From Pirellulales bacterium (lineage in GTDB: Bacteria > Planctomycetota > Planctomycetia > Pirellulales > JAEUIK01), in contig JAHBXR010000004.1 of NCBI GenBank assembly GCA_019636335.1, positions 124,001-188,000 of the forward strand: a DNA stretch of 64,000 nucleotides. Reading direction: 5' to 3'. A program made the translations under genes and the position numbers. Positions 16,732 to 25,859 of the stretch are shown here, in pieces. Below the pieces are notes generated by a model. That model was given only the letters and a program-made list of their open reading frames with translations, did no database searches and was not told where the DNA came from. How positions within the stretch are numbered: position 1 is the stretch's first letter; each line of letters opens with the position of its first letter.

Positions 16732-18027
16732 TTACTCCACTCCTTCAATCACAATCGCCGACAGCGGCGGAAGCTCGCCCTCGAACTTCGACAGGTCGCG
16801 CGTCATGCCCGAGGGGTCCCCCTCTTGCAGCTTCACCATGTCGAGGTACACGAAATCGGCGTCGCCGTTGTTCTTGAAGTAGATCCCCTTTTCCGGCGGA
16901 AGCTGGCCATCGACCAGTCGATCCTCGGGGGGCAGGATGCCGTCGTAGATGATGTCGGGCACCGGCATCTCGGTGATGACCGTCTTCAACAGCAGGCCGA
17001 ACTCTCCTTGCGGATTCTTGCCCCCGTCTGAGATTTCGTTGTCGTGAATATAGACCGCCTCGGGATACGGATCGAACTTCGGATCGTCGTACTTCGTGCC
17101 GGTCGCCAGGAAGCTGATGACCGAGACGTTCGAGGTTTGGTTATTGCGAATCTTGTTGTTGAAGACCTCGACATGGTCGTTGGCCATGATCATCAGGCCC
17201 GTGCCCGAGGGAACCGACGCCACGATATTGCCCGCCTTGGCGAAGTTCTCGTGGTTGTTATCGGTAATCTCGTTGTTGTAGACGCGGCAGTGGCTGCCAT
17301 CTTTCTTGTCGAGACCGGGCAGCGTGAACACGCCCAGGCCGCCGGTGTTGCCGCGGCAGATGTTGTCGTACACGTCCGCGCCGGTGGTATTCTCGATCTC
17401 GATGCCCATCACGTTGCGCTCGGCGATGTTGTTGCGCACGATGACGTTCTCCGACTGGCCGACGTAGACGCCGGCGTCCGAGCAATCGGTAACGGTGCAG
17501 TGCTCGACGAGCACGTTCTTCGAGAGCACCGGGTAGACGCCGTAGGCACCGTTGTCGGGGTGCGGCCCGCGCGTCCATTCGACGAGCACGCGACGGAACG
17601 TGCAGCCGTCGATGCCTTGCACCTTGATGCCGTCGGCCTTGGTATCGCGGATCGTTAGATCCTCGATCGCGAAGTTGTCGCAACCCGCGGCCACCTTGAT
17701 CCCTTCGCCGCCGGCGCCGGCCCCCTGCGAGGCGAAGTTGAGAATCGTCTTGTCCATGCCGCGGCCGCGAATCGTCACGCCGGGCGTATCTTCGAGCGAA
17801 AGGGTCATGTCGAGATCGAACGTCCCTTCGGCGAATTCGATCACCTCGCCGGGCTTGGCGGCGATCAAGGCCTCTTGCGCCTGCTGTCGCGCCTCGGCGC
17901 CCGGTTCGATCACCGTCACCTTGGCGGCCGGTTTGCCGCCGTTGGCAGCCTCTCCCTCATGCTTCGCACAACCGACGGTCGACGCGACCACGATGAGTGC
18001 AAACGTTCCCCATATTGATATACGCAT
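16732..18027 (-). CDS. Parallel beta-helix repeat lipoprotein, partner of diheme cytochrome
   Basis: A 431-residue protein from ATG 18027, which follows a strong AGGAGG. The N-terminus is a lipoprotein-type signal (ALIVVASTVGC). Residues ~60-360 consist of right-handed beta-helix coils with repeated IEIENTTGADVYDN, VIVRNNIAERN and NVLVEHCTVTDCS-type segments. It matches the TIGR03805 family, which co-occurs with the SO2930-type diheme cytochrome encoded 2 nt downstream. Beta-helices of this form usually bind or cleave polysaccharide; no lyase or hydrolase residues could be assigned. The pair is very likely one operon and one extracytoplasmic system. Confidence 0.87.
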   Translation of the reverse strand: MRISIWGTFALIVVASTVGCAKHEGEAANGGKPAAKVTVIEPGAEARQQAQEALIAAKPGEVIEFAEGTFDLDMTLSLEDTPGVTIRGRGMDKTILNFASQGAGAGGEGIKVAAGCDNFAIEDLTIRDTKADGIKVQGIDGCTFRRVLVEWTRGPHPDNGAYGVYPVLSKNVLVEHCTVTDCSDAGVYVGQSENVIVRNNIAERNVMGIEIENTTGADVYDNICRGNTGGLGVFTLPGLDKKDGSHCRVYNNEITDNNHENFAKAGNIVASVPSGTGLMIMANDHVEVFNNKIRNNQTSNVSVISFLATGTKYDDPKFDPYPEAVYIHDNEISDGGKNPQGEFGLLLKTVITEMPVPDIIYDGILPPEDRLVDGQLPPEKGIYFKNNGDADFVYLDMVKLQEGDPSGMTRDLSKFEGELPPLSAIVIEGVE

Positions 18028-18472
18028 GACCTTCCCTCCTGGCACGAAAGGTTTTGCTGTACGCGCGGCCAACGAGCTGCTGAAAAGAACGGTGCAAGTA
18101 CGCGTTCTGGGCTTCCGTTGGGCGCCCTAGCCTCATTGACTGCGCGGAGCGGTGTAAATGGCTGATTGCCGTAAGTGATTCATGGTAGCCGGGTACAAGG
18201 CGCGTGACAATCGCCGGACGACGTTCGCAATTGGTTTCCACCAACGAACTTCAGCCCCGCCACGTCGGGCGAATAAATTCGTCGCCCCGCTCTCCCGCTG
18301 CTACCATGACGCGTGGAAATCCTAGGGAATTGTACTCCGCTCGGTACCCGGTTCGGTTGCAGAAGGCCGCGAGCAACTCACCTGTATTTCCACGGCGCCG
18401 TACGTCGCCCGACCGACGTCCACGGCCGGGTGATTCGCAAGATCCTGGCGTGACTCCCCAAGGATAAATCGC
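18028..18472. other. Intergenic region between divergent genes, no gene seen
   Basis: A 445-nt region upstream of both the beta-helix lipoprotein (leftward) and the HisA/HisF-related gene (rightward). The open frames within it have no motif and no ribosome site. Besides the AGGAGG of the lipoprotein at its left end, I recognise no promoter or structure. Confidence 0.45.
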
Positions 18473-19225
18473 GTGCGCGTGCTGCCGGTCCTGGATTTGA
18501 TGTCGGGCGTCGTCGTGCGTGGCATCGGCGGACGCCGCGACGAGTATCGCCCCCTCGAGAGCCCTCTGATCGCGTCGCCCCAGCCCGTCGACGTTGCCCA
18601 CGCGATCGCCGAGCGCTTCGCCAGCCGCGAGTTCTATCTGGCCGATCTCGATGCGATCGCCGGCCACGAGCCTGCCTGGGACACGTACGCCGCGCTCCTG
18701 TCGAGCGGGTACGACCTGTGGGTCGATGCCGGCCTGGCTGACCTGCCGCGCGCTAATGAACTGGCCGAGTTCGTGGCCCACGATCGTTCGCTCACCGGCG
18801 TCATCGCGGGACTCGAGTCTCTCCGGAATCCGCAGCAACTCGCCGAGATGCTCACCGCCGTCGGTCCCTCGCGGCTTGTGTTCAGCTTGGATCTCAAACA
18901 CGGCTCGCCTCTGGCGCGGCACGAAGGAGCGTTCGGCGCCGACCCGTTCGACGTTGCGCGCGCGGCGCTGACCGCCGGCGTCGAACGGATGATCGTGCTC
19001 GATCTGGCGAACGTGGGACAAGACGCCGGCCTCGGCACGCTCGATCTGTGCCGGCGCATTCACGTAGCGGCGCCGCACGTCGAACTTGTCGCCGGCGGGG
19101 GCGTGCGCGGCCTCGACGACCTGCGCGCGGTGGCCGCGGCCGGCTGTCGCCGCGCGCTGGTCGCTTCCGCGCTGCACGATGGCCGCCTGACGCCCGCAGA
19201 TCTGCAAGCTGCCGACGAGCTTTGA
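18473..19225 (+). CDS. HisA/HisF-related TIM-barrel protein
   Basis: A 250-residue protein starting at GTG 18473. It reads like a phosphoribosyl-type TIM barrel: VLPVLDLMSGVVVRGIGG at the N-terminus, FYLADLDAIAG, VFSLDLKHG, MIVLDLANVG and LVAGGGVRGLDDL near the phosphate-binding C-terminal loops. It belongs to the hisAF_rel group (TIGR00734) rather than true HisA or HisF. Members are found in archaea, methylotrophs and planctomycetes, often near tetrahydromethanopterin-linked C1 genes; no such genes are nearby here. The reaction is not assigned from sequence. Confidence 0.8.
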   Translation: MRVLPVLDLMSGVVVRGIGGRRDEYRPLESPLIASPQPVDVAHAIAERFASREFYLADLDAIAGHEPAWDTYAALLSSGYDLWVDAGLADLPRANELAEFVAHDRSLTGVIAGLESLRNPQQLAEMLTAVGPSRLVFSLDLKHGSPLARHEGAFGADPFDVARAALTAGVERMIVLDLANVGQDAGLGTLDLCRRIHVAAPHVELVAGGGVRGLDDLRAVAAAGCRRALVASALHDGRLTPADLQAADEL

Positions 19226-19290
19226 TCCGGCCTAAAAGATACGGTGCATTTGGATGCGTGCCGGGTGAAACATGCCCTGCGAGGAGATGG

Positions 19291-20463
19291 TTAGCGCGTC
19301 GCCTGCTTACTCTCACCAGAGGAGTTCGTGACCATCAAGTTATCGCGATGGATCACTTCTTGATAAGGGCACTGCCCCAGCGCGGCCGCGATGGACTCGG
19401 TGCGCAGGCCCTTGATCTTGAGCACCTCTTCGAGCGAATAGTTGATGATGCCACGGGCGAACTCGACGCCTCGTGCGTCGCGCAGGCCGACGATATCCCC
19501 CTTGTAGAAGTTGCCCTCGGCTGCGGTGACGCCAATGGCGAGCAGACTGCGACCGTCCCGTTCGATGGCGCGGCGCGCGCCGTCGTCCAGCGTGAGATAC
19601 CCGCGCGGCGGCACGGTGAAACCGATCCAACGTTTGCGCGCCGTGATGGCGGCGCCTTGCGCCAGGAAGAGCGTGCCCACCGTCTCGCCGGCCAGGATGC
19701 GCGTCAAACTGCCCGACTGCTTGCCGCCGGCGATGATGACGTTCTCCCCCGCGGCGGTGCAGATCTGCGCGGCCGTGAGCTTGCTGGCCATGCCCCCTTT
19801 GCTGAGCCCCGTGAAACGATCGCGCACGAGACCCCAGATCGATTCATCGAGCCGCGTGACCGTGGGAATCACCTGCGCGTCGGGGAGCGCCGGGTCGCTC
19901 GAATAGAGCCCTTCGACATCCGAGAGAATAATCAAGAGCGGCGCGCGAATCAGGTTCGTCACCAGCGCCGCCAGGCGATCGTTGTCGCCGAAGGTGGTTT
20001 GCAGCTCTTCGACGCTGACGGTGTCGTTCTCGTTGATGATCGGCACCGCGCCCAGCTCGAGCAGCGTGAGAATGGTATTGCGGACGTTCAAATTGCGCTG
20101 GCGGTCTTCCAGATCCTGCGCCGTAAGCAGCACCTGCGCGGCGTGGCGACCATTGGCACGGAGCGCGCGGTCGTAGGTCTGCACGAGATAGGCCTGCCCC
20201 ACCGCGGCCACTGCCTGCAGATGGGCAAGATCGGCCGGGCGCTTCGTCAGCCCAAGCTGCCCCATGCCGGCGCCGACGGCGCCCGAACTGACCAGCACCA
20301 CCTTGCGCCCCGAGGCGAGAATGCCGTTGATCTCGGCGGCCAGCGCCGCGACGCGTCCCTCGTCGAGCGTGCCCGAGGCCGACGTCAGGGGGCGAGTGCC
20401 GATCTTGACCACCACGATCTGAGCCGTCGCGGCGATTTCCTGGCGAACGAGGTCGGTCGGCAT
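19291..20463 (-). CDS. proB: Glutamate 5-kinase
   Basis: A 390-residue protein. The amino acid kinase domain (residues ~10-260) has VVVKIGTRPLTSA, SSGAVGAGMGQLGL, NENDTVSVEEL, ILSDVEGLYSSDP and SKGGMASKLTAAQICTAAG. The C-terminal PUA domain (~285-365) includes RGYLTLDDGARRAIERDGRSLL and NFYKGDIVGL. It phosphorylates glutamate in the first step of proline synthesis. No proA is adjacent. It converges with the HisA/HisF-like gene, leaving 65 nt between the stops. Confidence 0.95.
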   Translation of the reverse strand: MPTDLVRQEIAATAQIVVVKIGTRPLTSASGTLDEGRVAALAAEINGILASGRKVVLVSSGAVGAGMGQLGLTKRPADLAHLQAVAAVGQAYLVQTYDRALRANGRHAAQVLLTAQDLEDRQRNLNVRNTILTLLELGAVPIINENDTVSVEELQTTFGDNDRLAALVTNLIRAPLLIILSDVEGLYSSDPALPDAQVIPTVTRLDESIWGLVRDRFTGLSKGGMASKLTAAQICTAAGENVIIAGGKQSGSLTRILAGETVGTLFLAQGAAITARKRWIGFTVPPRGYLTLDDGARRAIERDGRSLLAIGVTAAEGNFYKGDIVGLRDARGVEFARGIINYSLEEVLKIKGLRTESIAAALGQCPYQEVIHRDNLMVTNSSGESKQATR

Positions 20464-20657
20464 CGTGGTCGTCTAGGGGTGTCGCGGAAGGCGTTGGAAG
20501 GAGTCAGGCGCCTAGAATACTCGAAGGGCGCCACGTCGCCCAGGTTCGCCTGTCGTGCCCGCCTTTGGCTGGCAGGCCCGCCAGACCTGTTGTACGATGA
20601 CCCGGCATGGAGCGAGGTGTTCCATTCTCAGGACAGCGAGGGGAGGAGGCGGTCGAT

Positions 20658-21188
20658 ATGTGGCAGGCTTGGAAGCAATCGCGCGGCGCTTGGCTCGTGC
20701 TCGGATTGTGCTTGGGAATGTTTGTCGGCAGCTTGCTGCCGGGCTGGCCCGACACGCCGCTGCACGCCGTGGCGACCGACCGGCACGACAACTTCGCCAT
20801 CGCCACCGGCGCCCTCGACGAAGACATCGAAGCGGTCTACTTCCTCGACTTTCTCACCGGCGACCTGATGGCCGCCGCCCTGGGCGTTCAGTCGGGCAAG
20901 TTCATCGCCTTCTACAAATACAACATCATGGGGGACTTCCAGGTCGACGTGGCGAAGAACCCCCGCTTTCTGATGGTGACCGGGTTCGCCAACCTGGTGC
21001 GCGGGGGCGCCCGCTTCCAGCCCGCCAATTCGGTTGTGTACATCGCCGAGCTCAGCAGCGGCAAGGTCGGCGCCTACGCGATTCCCTGGGATCCGACCTC
21101 CCATCGCCGCAATCAACCTTTCACCGGCAGCTTTGTCGCGCTCGACGTGAAGCAGTTCCGCAATGTCGCCATTCGCGAGCAGGAATAA
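20658..21188 (+). CDS. Membrane-anchored protein of unknown function upstream of thiSG
   Basis: A 176-residue protein. ATG 20658 is preceded by GGGAGGAGG at a good distance; an in-frame ATG at 20607 is less likely. A single N-terminal helix (AWLVLGLCLGMFVGSLLPGW) anchors a domain with DRHDNFAIATGALDEDIEAVYFLDFLTGDL, FIAFYKYNIMGDFQVDVAKNPRFLMVTGFANL and SVVYIAELSSGKVGAYAIPW. These segments look like strands of a small beta-rich or WD-like unit and are of a type restricted to planctomycetes as far as I can tell. Function not recognised. It lies 12 nt before thiS and may share its transcript. Confidence 0.72.
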   Translation: MWQAWKQSRGAWLVLGLCLGMFVGSLLPGWPDTPLHAVATDRHDNFAIATGALDEDIEAVYFLDFLTGDLMAAALGVQSGKFIAFYKYNIMGDFQVDVAKNPRFLMVTGFANLVRGGARFQPANSVVYIAELSSGKVGAYAIPWDPTSHRRNQPFTGSFVALDVKQFRNVAIREQE

Positions 21189-21200
21189 CACGCGCAGGCC

Positions 21201-21407
21201 ATGTCGCTCGAAATCACGGTGAACGGCGAACCGCGCACGATCCCCCCCGGGACGACCGTCGCCCGGTTGCTCGAAGATCTCGGCGTAACACCGCGCCACT
21301 GCGCGGTCGAAGTGAATCTCGAGCTCGTGCCGCGCGCGCGCCAGGCCCAGCACGAACTGGCCGCCGGCGACCAGTTGGAAGTCGTCACCCTCGTAGGAGG
21401 AGGTTAG
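21201..21407 (+). CDS. thiS: Sulfur carrier protein ThiS
   Basis: A 68-residue beta-grasp protein ([17 protein letters not shown] ... [10 protein letters not shown]). The C-terminal Gly-Gly, which becomes a thiocarboxylate and donates sulfur for the thiazole ring of thiamine, is intact. It lies 7 nt upstream of thiG. Family-typical length. Confidence 0.94.
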   Translation: MSLEITVNGEPRTIPPGTTVARLLEDLGVTPRHCAVEVNLELVPRARQAQHELAAGDQLEVVTLVGGG

Positions 21408-21414
21408 CGCTCGG

Positions 21415-22254
21415 ATGAGCACGTCTCTCGAGTCCGATGCCGCCTTGCGCATCGGCACGCACACGCTGTCGAGCCGTCTGATCGTCGGCACGGGCAAGTA
21501 CGCCAGCTACGAGCTGATGGCCGAGGCGCTGGCCCTCTCTGGCACCGACTGCATCACCGTCGCCGTGCGCCGCGAGCGCCTGGTCGATCAGGCGGGACGC
21601 AACATTCTCGACTTCATCGATCCCGAGCGCTACCTGCTATTGCCCAACACGGCTGGCTGCTTCACGGCCGACGATGCCGTGCGCGTGGCGCGGCTGGGGC
21701 GCGAGATCCTGCTGGGGCTCGAAAACCCCGGCGCCGATTGGGTCAAGCTCGAAGTGCTGGGCGATACGCGCACGTTGCTGCCCGATCCCGTCGCGACGCT
21801 CGAAGCTACCCGGCGCCTGGTCGACGAAGGCTTCCAGGTCTTGTGTTACACGACCGACGATCCGGTGACCGCGCGTCGCTTGAAGGAAGCGGGGGCGGCC
21901 AGCGTCATGCCCGCGGGCAGCCCGATCGGCTCGGGACAGGGAGTGCTCAATCCGAACAACATTCGCATCTGCCTCGAGTACCTCAAAGAAAACGATCCCG
22001 ACTATCCGGTGATCGTCGACGCCGGCGTCGGCACCGCGAGCGACGTCACCATCGCCATGGAGCTGGGGGTCGATGGCGTGCTGCTCAACACGGGCATCGC
22101 GCATGCGCACGATCCGTTGCTCATGTCGCGTGCCATGAAGGGGGCCGTGGAGTCGGGCCGCATGGCCTATCTGGCCGGTCGTATTCCGAAGCGACTCTAT
22201 GCCACGGCGAGCAGCCCGGAAGAAGGGGTCGTCGCCCGCGCTCGTCCGCGCTAA
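21415..22254 (+). CDS. thiG: Thiazole synthase ThiG
   Basis: A 279-residue TIM barrel that joins deoxyxylulose phosphate, ThiS thiocarboxylate sulfur and an imine to make the thiazole phosphate of thiamine. Lys111 in [11 protein letters not shown] is the Schiff-base lysine; phosphate-site segments [14 protein letters not shown] and [10 protein letters not shown] are present. The gene follows thiS closely, forming a minimal thiSG unit; thiF, thiH/O and thiC are not in the window. No TPP riboswitch was recognised upstream. Confidence 0.96.
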   Translation: MSTSLESDAALRIGTHTLSSRLIVGTGKYASYELMAEALALSGTDCITVAVRRERLVDQAGRNILDFIDPERYLLLPNTAGCFTADDAVRVARLGREILLGLENPGADWVKLEVLGDTRTLLPDPVATLEATRRLVDEGFQVLCYTTDDPVTARRLKEAGAASVMPAGSPIGSGQGVLNPNNIRICLEYLKENDPDYPVIVDAGVGTASDVTIAMELGVDGVLLNTGIAHAHDPLLMSRAMKGAVESGRMAYLAGRIPKRLYATASSPEEGVVARARPR

Positions 22255-22269
22255 AGCACAGACCGTACG

Positions 22270-23844
22270 CTACTCCTTCTTTGGCGATCGGGCCGGCGCC
22301 GGCGCGGCGCCGGTCGCTGAGCCCAACGGAACGGCCCCCGGCTGCACGTTGCTGGGCGTGGTGGAGCCCCGCGGAGCCTGTCCGGGCGCGCCCGCCGCGG
22401 GCTGATTCTGACCGGGAGCCGGCGCGCTACCAGGTCGGGGAATCCCTCCTGGCCGGACCGACGCCGGGTTCGCCAAAGGTTGCTCCGGCAGCGACGTCTT
22501 GCCCGGCAACCCCGAACTTAACGGCGCGGCATTCGGCTTGTTCGCCCCCCCTTTCGACTTGCCCGCCGTCGCCGCTGTCTCGCTGTCGGCGTCGCGCAAT
22601 GGTGGCAGCTTGTCGGCATCGAAATCGGTCGGATGTGGCTGCTGGACCGTCACCTCCGAAGTGGGCAATCCGTCTTCGTACAGGACCTGCGAGATCAACA
22701 CGCCCTCTGCATCCCACTGCGACCAGGTGTCGATGGGAAAGCCCTTCTTATAAAACTGCACCGCCATGGGGCGGCCATTGTCGTGCCAGTAGTCGATACG
22801 TCCGTCGAGCTTGTCGTCGACGTAGCGTCCGACGGCGCGGCGCTCGCCGTTGGCGTGCCATTCGGTCCACTCTCCCTGCTGCCGGCCATGCTCGTAGAGG
22901 GCCTCGCGCTGCTTCACGCCGTCGGGAAAGTAATTGATCTCGACGCCGTGGAGATTGCCGTGCTGGTACAACGCGTCGACGATCAAATGATGGCCGGGCG
23001 CCTCGCCCCATTCGCGCCAATGACCGTGAATCAGGCCGCTCAGATACTCGGCCTCGATCTGTGGCGCACCATCGGGATAGTACTTCGTTGCCTTGCCGGT
23101 CAGGTAGCCGTCGTCGTAGTCCCCCTCGAACTTGAGCTGGCCGCCGACGTGCCATTCCTGCACATGCCCGTGCAAGCGGTGGCGATCGTAGTGCTCTTCG
23201 CGGGCGAGCAAGCCGTTGGCGAACCACTTCTGGGCGGGCCCGTGCTTGATGCCTGCCACGTAGTTTTCGACCGACTGCGTTTTCCCACTGCGGTACCAGA
23301 TGGTCACCGTGCCGTCGTAGAGCCCGGCCTTGAAACTCGCTTCGAGGCGCTTCACGTTTGGGCCTTGAAAATCGACATAAGGACCATGACGCTTGTCATT
23401 CACGTAATGGGCCTCGAGGGCCAAATCGCCCGAGGGCGTGTAGCGTACCTCGCGTCCCTCGCGCGCGCCGCGCCGGTAGTTGTTCTCGATGCGCAACTGC
23501 CCGTTGGGATGCCACTCTTGGGCCACGCCGTCGAGTTGGCCATCCTGAAAGTGGCGCTGGCTCGACATTTTGCCGTCGGGAAAGTAGCGCGTTTCGACGC
23601 CGTGCGGCACGAGTTGCCCCTTGGCGTAAAGGCGCATCTCACAGCGTAGTCTCAGCGTGCCGTCGGGATACTTCTCTTCGACGACTTCTAACTTGTCTGC
23701 CGGCGCCTTCGCGGGGATAGCGGCGTCGGCGGCCTCGGCGCGCGGCAAAAGCACACCCGCGCAAAAGATCGCCCACACCCACGCGCCGATACAGAGCGTC
23801 TCGCGCAAGCGAGGCGATTTCATCGAAGGCCAGGCAGCAATCAC
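22270..23844 (-). CDS. Secreted YwqK/MORN-like repeat protein
   Basis: A 524-residue protein. After a signal peptide (WVWAIFCAGVLLPRAEA) it contains at least a dozen ~22-23-residue repeats built on the pattern E-x-x-Y-x-x-G-x-x-H-G-x-x-x-x-W-x-x-N-G-x-x (for example GVAQEWHPNGQLRIENNY and GEWTEWHANGERRAVGRY). The last ~115 residues are a Pro/Ala/Gly-rich tail. Such repeats form open beta-sheets. The family is sometimes labelled YwqK antitoxin but no toxin is adjacent. GTG 23844 follows an AGGGAG and begins 6 nt after the coiled-coil gene stop; ATG 23823 is an alternative. Likely co-transcribed with that gene. Confidence 0.82.
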   Translation of the reverse strand: MIAAWPSMKSPRLRETLCIGAWVWAIFCAGVLLPRAEAADAAIPAKAPADKLEVVEEKYPDGTLRLRCEMRLYAKGQLVPHGVETRYFPDGKMSSQRHFQDGQLDGVAQEWHPNGQLRIENNYRRGAREGREVRYTPSGDLALEAHYVNDKRHGPYVDFQGPNVKRLEASFKAGLYDGTVTIWYRSGKTQSVENYVAGIKHGPAQKWFANGLLAREEHYDRHRLHGHVQEWHVGGQLKFEGDYDDGYLTGKATKYYPDGAPQIEAEYLSGLIHGHWREWGEAPGHHLIVDALYQHGNLHGVEINYFPDGVKQREALYEHGRQQGEWTEWHANGERRAVGRYVDDKLDGRIDYWHDNGRPMAVQFYKKGFPIDTWSQWDAEGVLISQVLYEDGLPTSEVTVQQPHPTDFDADKLPPLRDADSETAATAGKSKGGANKPNAAPLSSGLPGKTSLPEQPLANPASVRPGGIPRPGSAPAPGQNQPAAGAPGQAPRGSTTPSNVQPGAVPLGSATGAAPAPARSPKKE

Positions 23845-23850
23845 GGGACT

Positions 23851-25476
23851 TTATTCTCCCTCGCGCAACGCATCGAAGTATTTCTGCGCATGCTCGCGAT
23901 AACCGCGTGGCAGACGCTGGCCGGTGAGTGGATCCTCGGCCGCCGATTCCACGTTCTGGAACTGCGACTGAATCTCCTGCTCGACGCCGACCTTGCTCGA
24001 CGGGCCATCCACCTCGCCCACCATGACCCCGCCGCCAGGCTTCACCTTCTGTCGCACGCTCGTGTCGTAGGTCGAGGTGGCGAGATCGGGTCCCGGCTTC
24101 TTATTGCGACCGACACCATGCCCGGGACGCGAGTTCTTGCCTTCGCGCTCTTGCTGGCAGACTTTGCAGCCGGCGCCATGGCATTGTTTGCACTTCATGG
24201 CCCCCTTGGCGTCGGCGATCTCCTGCATCGCCTCGTCGAGCTGTTCGAGCTCTTGCATCTCGCGCTGGAGCGACTCCATTTGCGACTGCATGTCCGCCAA
24301 CGCTTCGCCCGCCTTCTTGTTGTCTCCCTGCTGCATTGCCTCGGCGCACTCGGCACACTGCTGCGCCATTTTACGCATGTCCTTCTCGCGCTGGGCCTGC
24401 TTGGACATGCTGGCTAGCTGGCGTTCCATCTGCTGGGCGTCGGCCTTGCGCCCTTCTTTCTGCGCCTTGGCCAGTTCCTGTTCGAGCTTTTGCCGTGCTT
24501 CTTTTTGCTTCTGCGCCTGTTGGTTGAGCTTCTCGGCCATCGCCTGCATCTGCTGGGCAAGCTGCTTCTGCTCGGCCTCGCCCAGTTGGCCATCCTGCAG
24601 CTTCTGTTGCAGCTTTTCGAGTTCCTTGAGGGCCCGTTCGGTATCTCCCTCGCGCACGGCCTGGGCAAAGCGGTCGGCAGGGCCTGCCTGCAAGTTCTCG
24701 AGCTGGCTGAGCTGTTCCTTCAATTCCTTCGAGCCGGCAAGTTCCTCGCGCCGCTTTTCCAACTCCTTGGCCAGGTCGTTGAGGCCAGTCAGCGCCTGCT
24801 TGCGATCGTCCTGCTCCTTGTCGGCCAACTCGCGCGTCCCCTCTTCCAACTTCTTGAAGAGCTCTTCGGCTGCCGTGAGCCCTTCTTCCTCGGCCTTCTT
24901 GCGGCGCTCGCTCAGCTTCTTCTCGAGCGACGTCGACGTCGTCTTGATCTGCTTCTTGACTTCGAGCGTTTCCTGCCGGGCCACGGCCTGCTGCTGGGCA
25001 GGCACCGGGTTCAGCAGCCACGCCACCAGAAACGCCACCACGGCCGGCGCCAAGGGCAACCACGACGCCCGCGTCAAACGCACGCGGAACTGTTCTCCCA
25101 CGTGCAGGCGCTCGACCCGCGCCGCCGCGTCGGCAATCAAGGCACGGCCCACCGGGGTCTCGCGCGTCGCCTCGTCGAGCGACAACGAACTGGAGACGCG
25201 TTCCTTGAGTTGAAAACGGCGGTCGATCTCGATGGCGGCGTCCATGGTCCGGCGGCGGCGCCACGCCGTCCAGACCAGCGCGATCGCGATCCCCGCGGCG
25301 AGCGCCCCCACGAGCCAGGCCGCCGGCCCGATGCCCAGCGGGCGGTACTTTTCCACGCCAATGCCCAGGGCGGCGAGGCACAAGGTGGCCGTCCAACTCC
25401 ACCCGAGCGCGCGGAGAAACTGCTCGAAGATGAGTCGGCGCAAGGCACGTTGTACTTGACGTCGCAGCACGTCCAT
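23851..25476 (-). CDS. Membrane protein with long coiled coil and zinc-ribbon-like cysteines
   Basis: A 541-residue protein from ATG 25476. Three hydrophobic segments lie in the first ~165 residues (LGWSWTATLCLAALGIGV, AAWLVGALAAGIAIALVWTAW, WLPLAPAVVAFLVAWLLNPVP). Residues ~170-400 are an almost unbroken Glu/Lys/Gln/Ala coiled coil. A cysteine cluster follows (CAECAEAMQQ, then CKQCHGAGCKVC), compatible with zinc binding, and then a low-complexity tail. It resembles large planctomycete membrane proteins of unknown function with DUF4175-like N-termini. It is the first gene of a likely two-gene unit with the YwqK-like protein. Confidence 0.75.
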   Translation of the reverse strand: MDVLRRQVQRALRRLIFEQFLRALGWSWTATLCLAALGIGVEKYRPLGIGPAAWLVGALAAGIAIALVWTAWRRRRTMDAAIEIDRRFQLKERVSSSLSLDEATRETPVGRALIADAAARVERLHVGEQFRVRLTRASWLPLAPAVVAFLVAWLLNPVPAQQQAVARQETLEVKKQIKTTSTSLEKKLSERRKKAEEEGLTAAEELFKKLEEGTRELADKEQDDRKQALTGLNDLAKELEKRREELAGSKELKEQLSQLENLQAGPADRFAQAVREGDTERALKELEKLQQKLQDGQLGEAEQKQLAQQMQAMAEKLNQQAQKQKEARQKLEQELAKAQKEGRKADAQQMERQLASMSKQAQREKDMRKMAQQCAECAEAMQQGDNKKAGEALADMQSQMESLQREMQELEQLDEAMQEIADAKGAMKCKQCHGAGCKVCQQEREGKNSRPGHGVGRNKKPGPDLATSTYDTSVRQKVKPGGGVMVGEVDGPSSKVGVEQEIQSQFQNVESAAEDPLTGQRLPRGYREHAQKYFDALREGE

Positions 25477-25589
25477 CTTGGCGATCTCCCAGACAGAAAC
25501 CGCGGCAACGAACGGCGGGATCACCGCCGGCCACGGTCCATTCCACTAGCAGCCGGCCGGGCGTCGCGACGCGCCTGGCTAACCGCTTC

Positions 25590-25617
25590 TATATAGTGTA
25601 CTCACGCACGTTGTAAG
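25590..25617 (-). promoter_or_regulatory. Possible sigma-70 promoter for the coiled-coil membrane protein
   Basis: On the minus strand CTTACA (25617-25612) is followed 16 nt later by TATATA (25595-25590), about 115 nt upstream of the start codon. The -35 box matches the consensus at four of six positions. Weak evidence. Confidence 0.35.
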
Positions 25618-25859
25618 TTTAGCGGAGTCGAACCGCCTGGGGCGAACGGATTTGCCCGAAATGTGCGTCGCAGGAGCGTTCCACGAAGACTTTACGGCCC
25701 GTTGCGCGGCGTGTACGGCTTGCGGTTGCACTGGGGGGGAGCCGCGCGACTGAGCTTGTTGCTCACCCGCTGCCCCCCTACGATTTACCCGCGCCCCGGT
25801 AGTGGCCTGCCTTGCGGCAGGGCCGGCTGCCGGGCGGGGGCCTGTCCCAGGTGATAGCC
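25618..25859. other. Leader region of the DCC oxidoreductase gene with a hairpin
   Basis: No gene is seen in the gap. At 25804-25824 a strong hairpin (GGCCTGCC, loop TTGC, GGCAGGGCC, with one bulged G) lies 36 nt before the start codon of the next gene. It could affect translation or be a terminator without a T-run. Confidence 0.35.

Noticed and set aside
21189-21200. A TPP riboswitch ahead of thiSG
   Set aside because: The gap to the preceding gene is 12 nt and no THI-box was recognised upstream of that gene.
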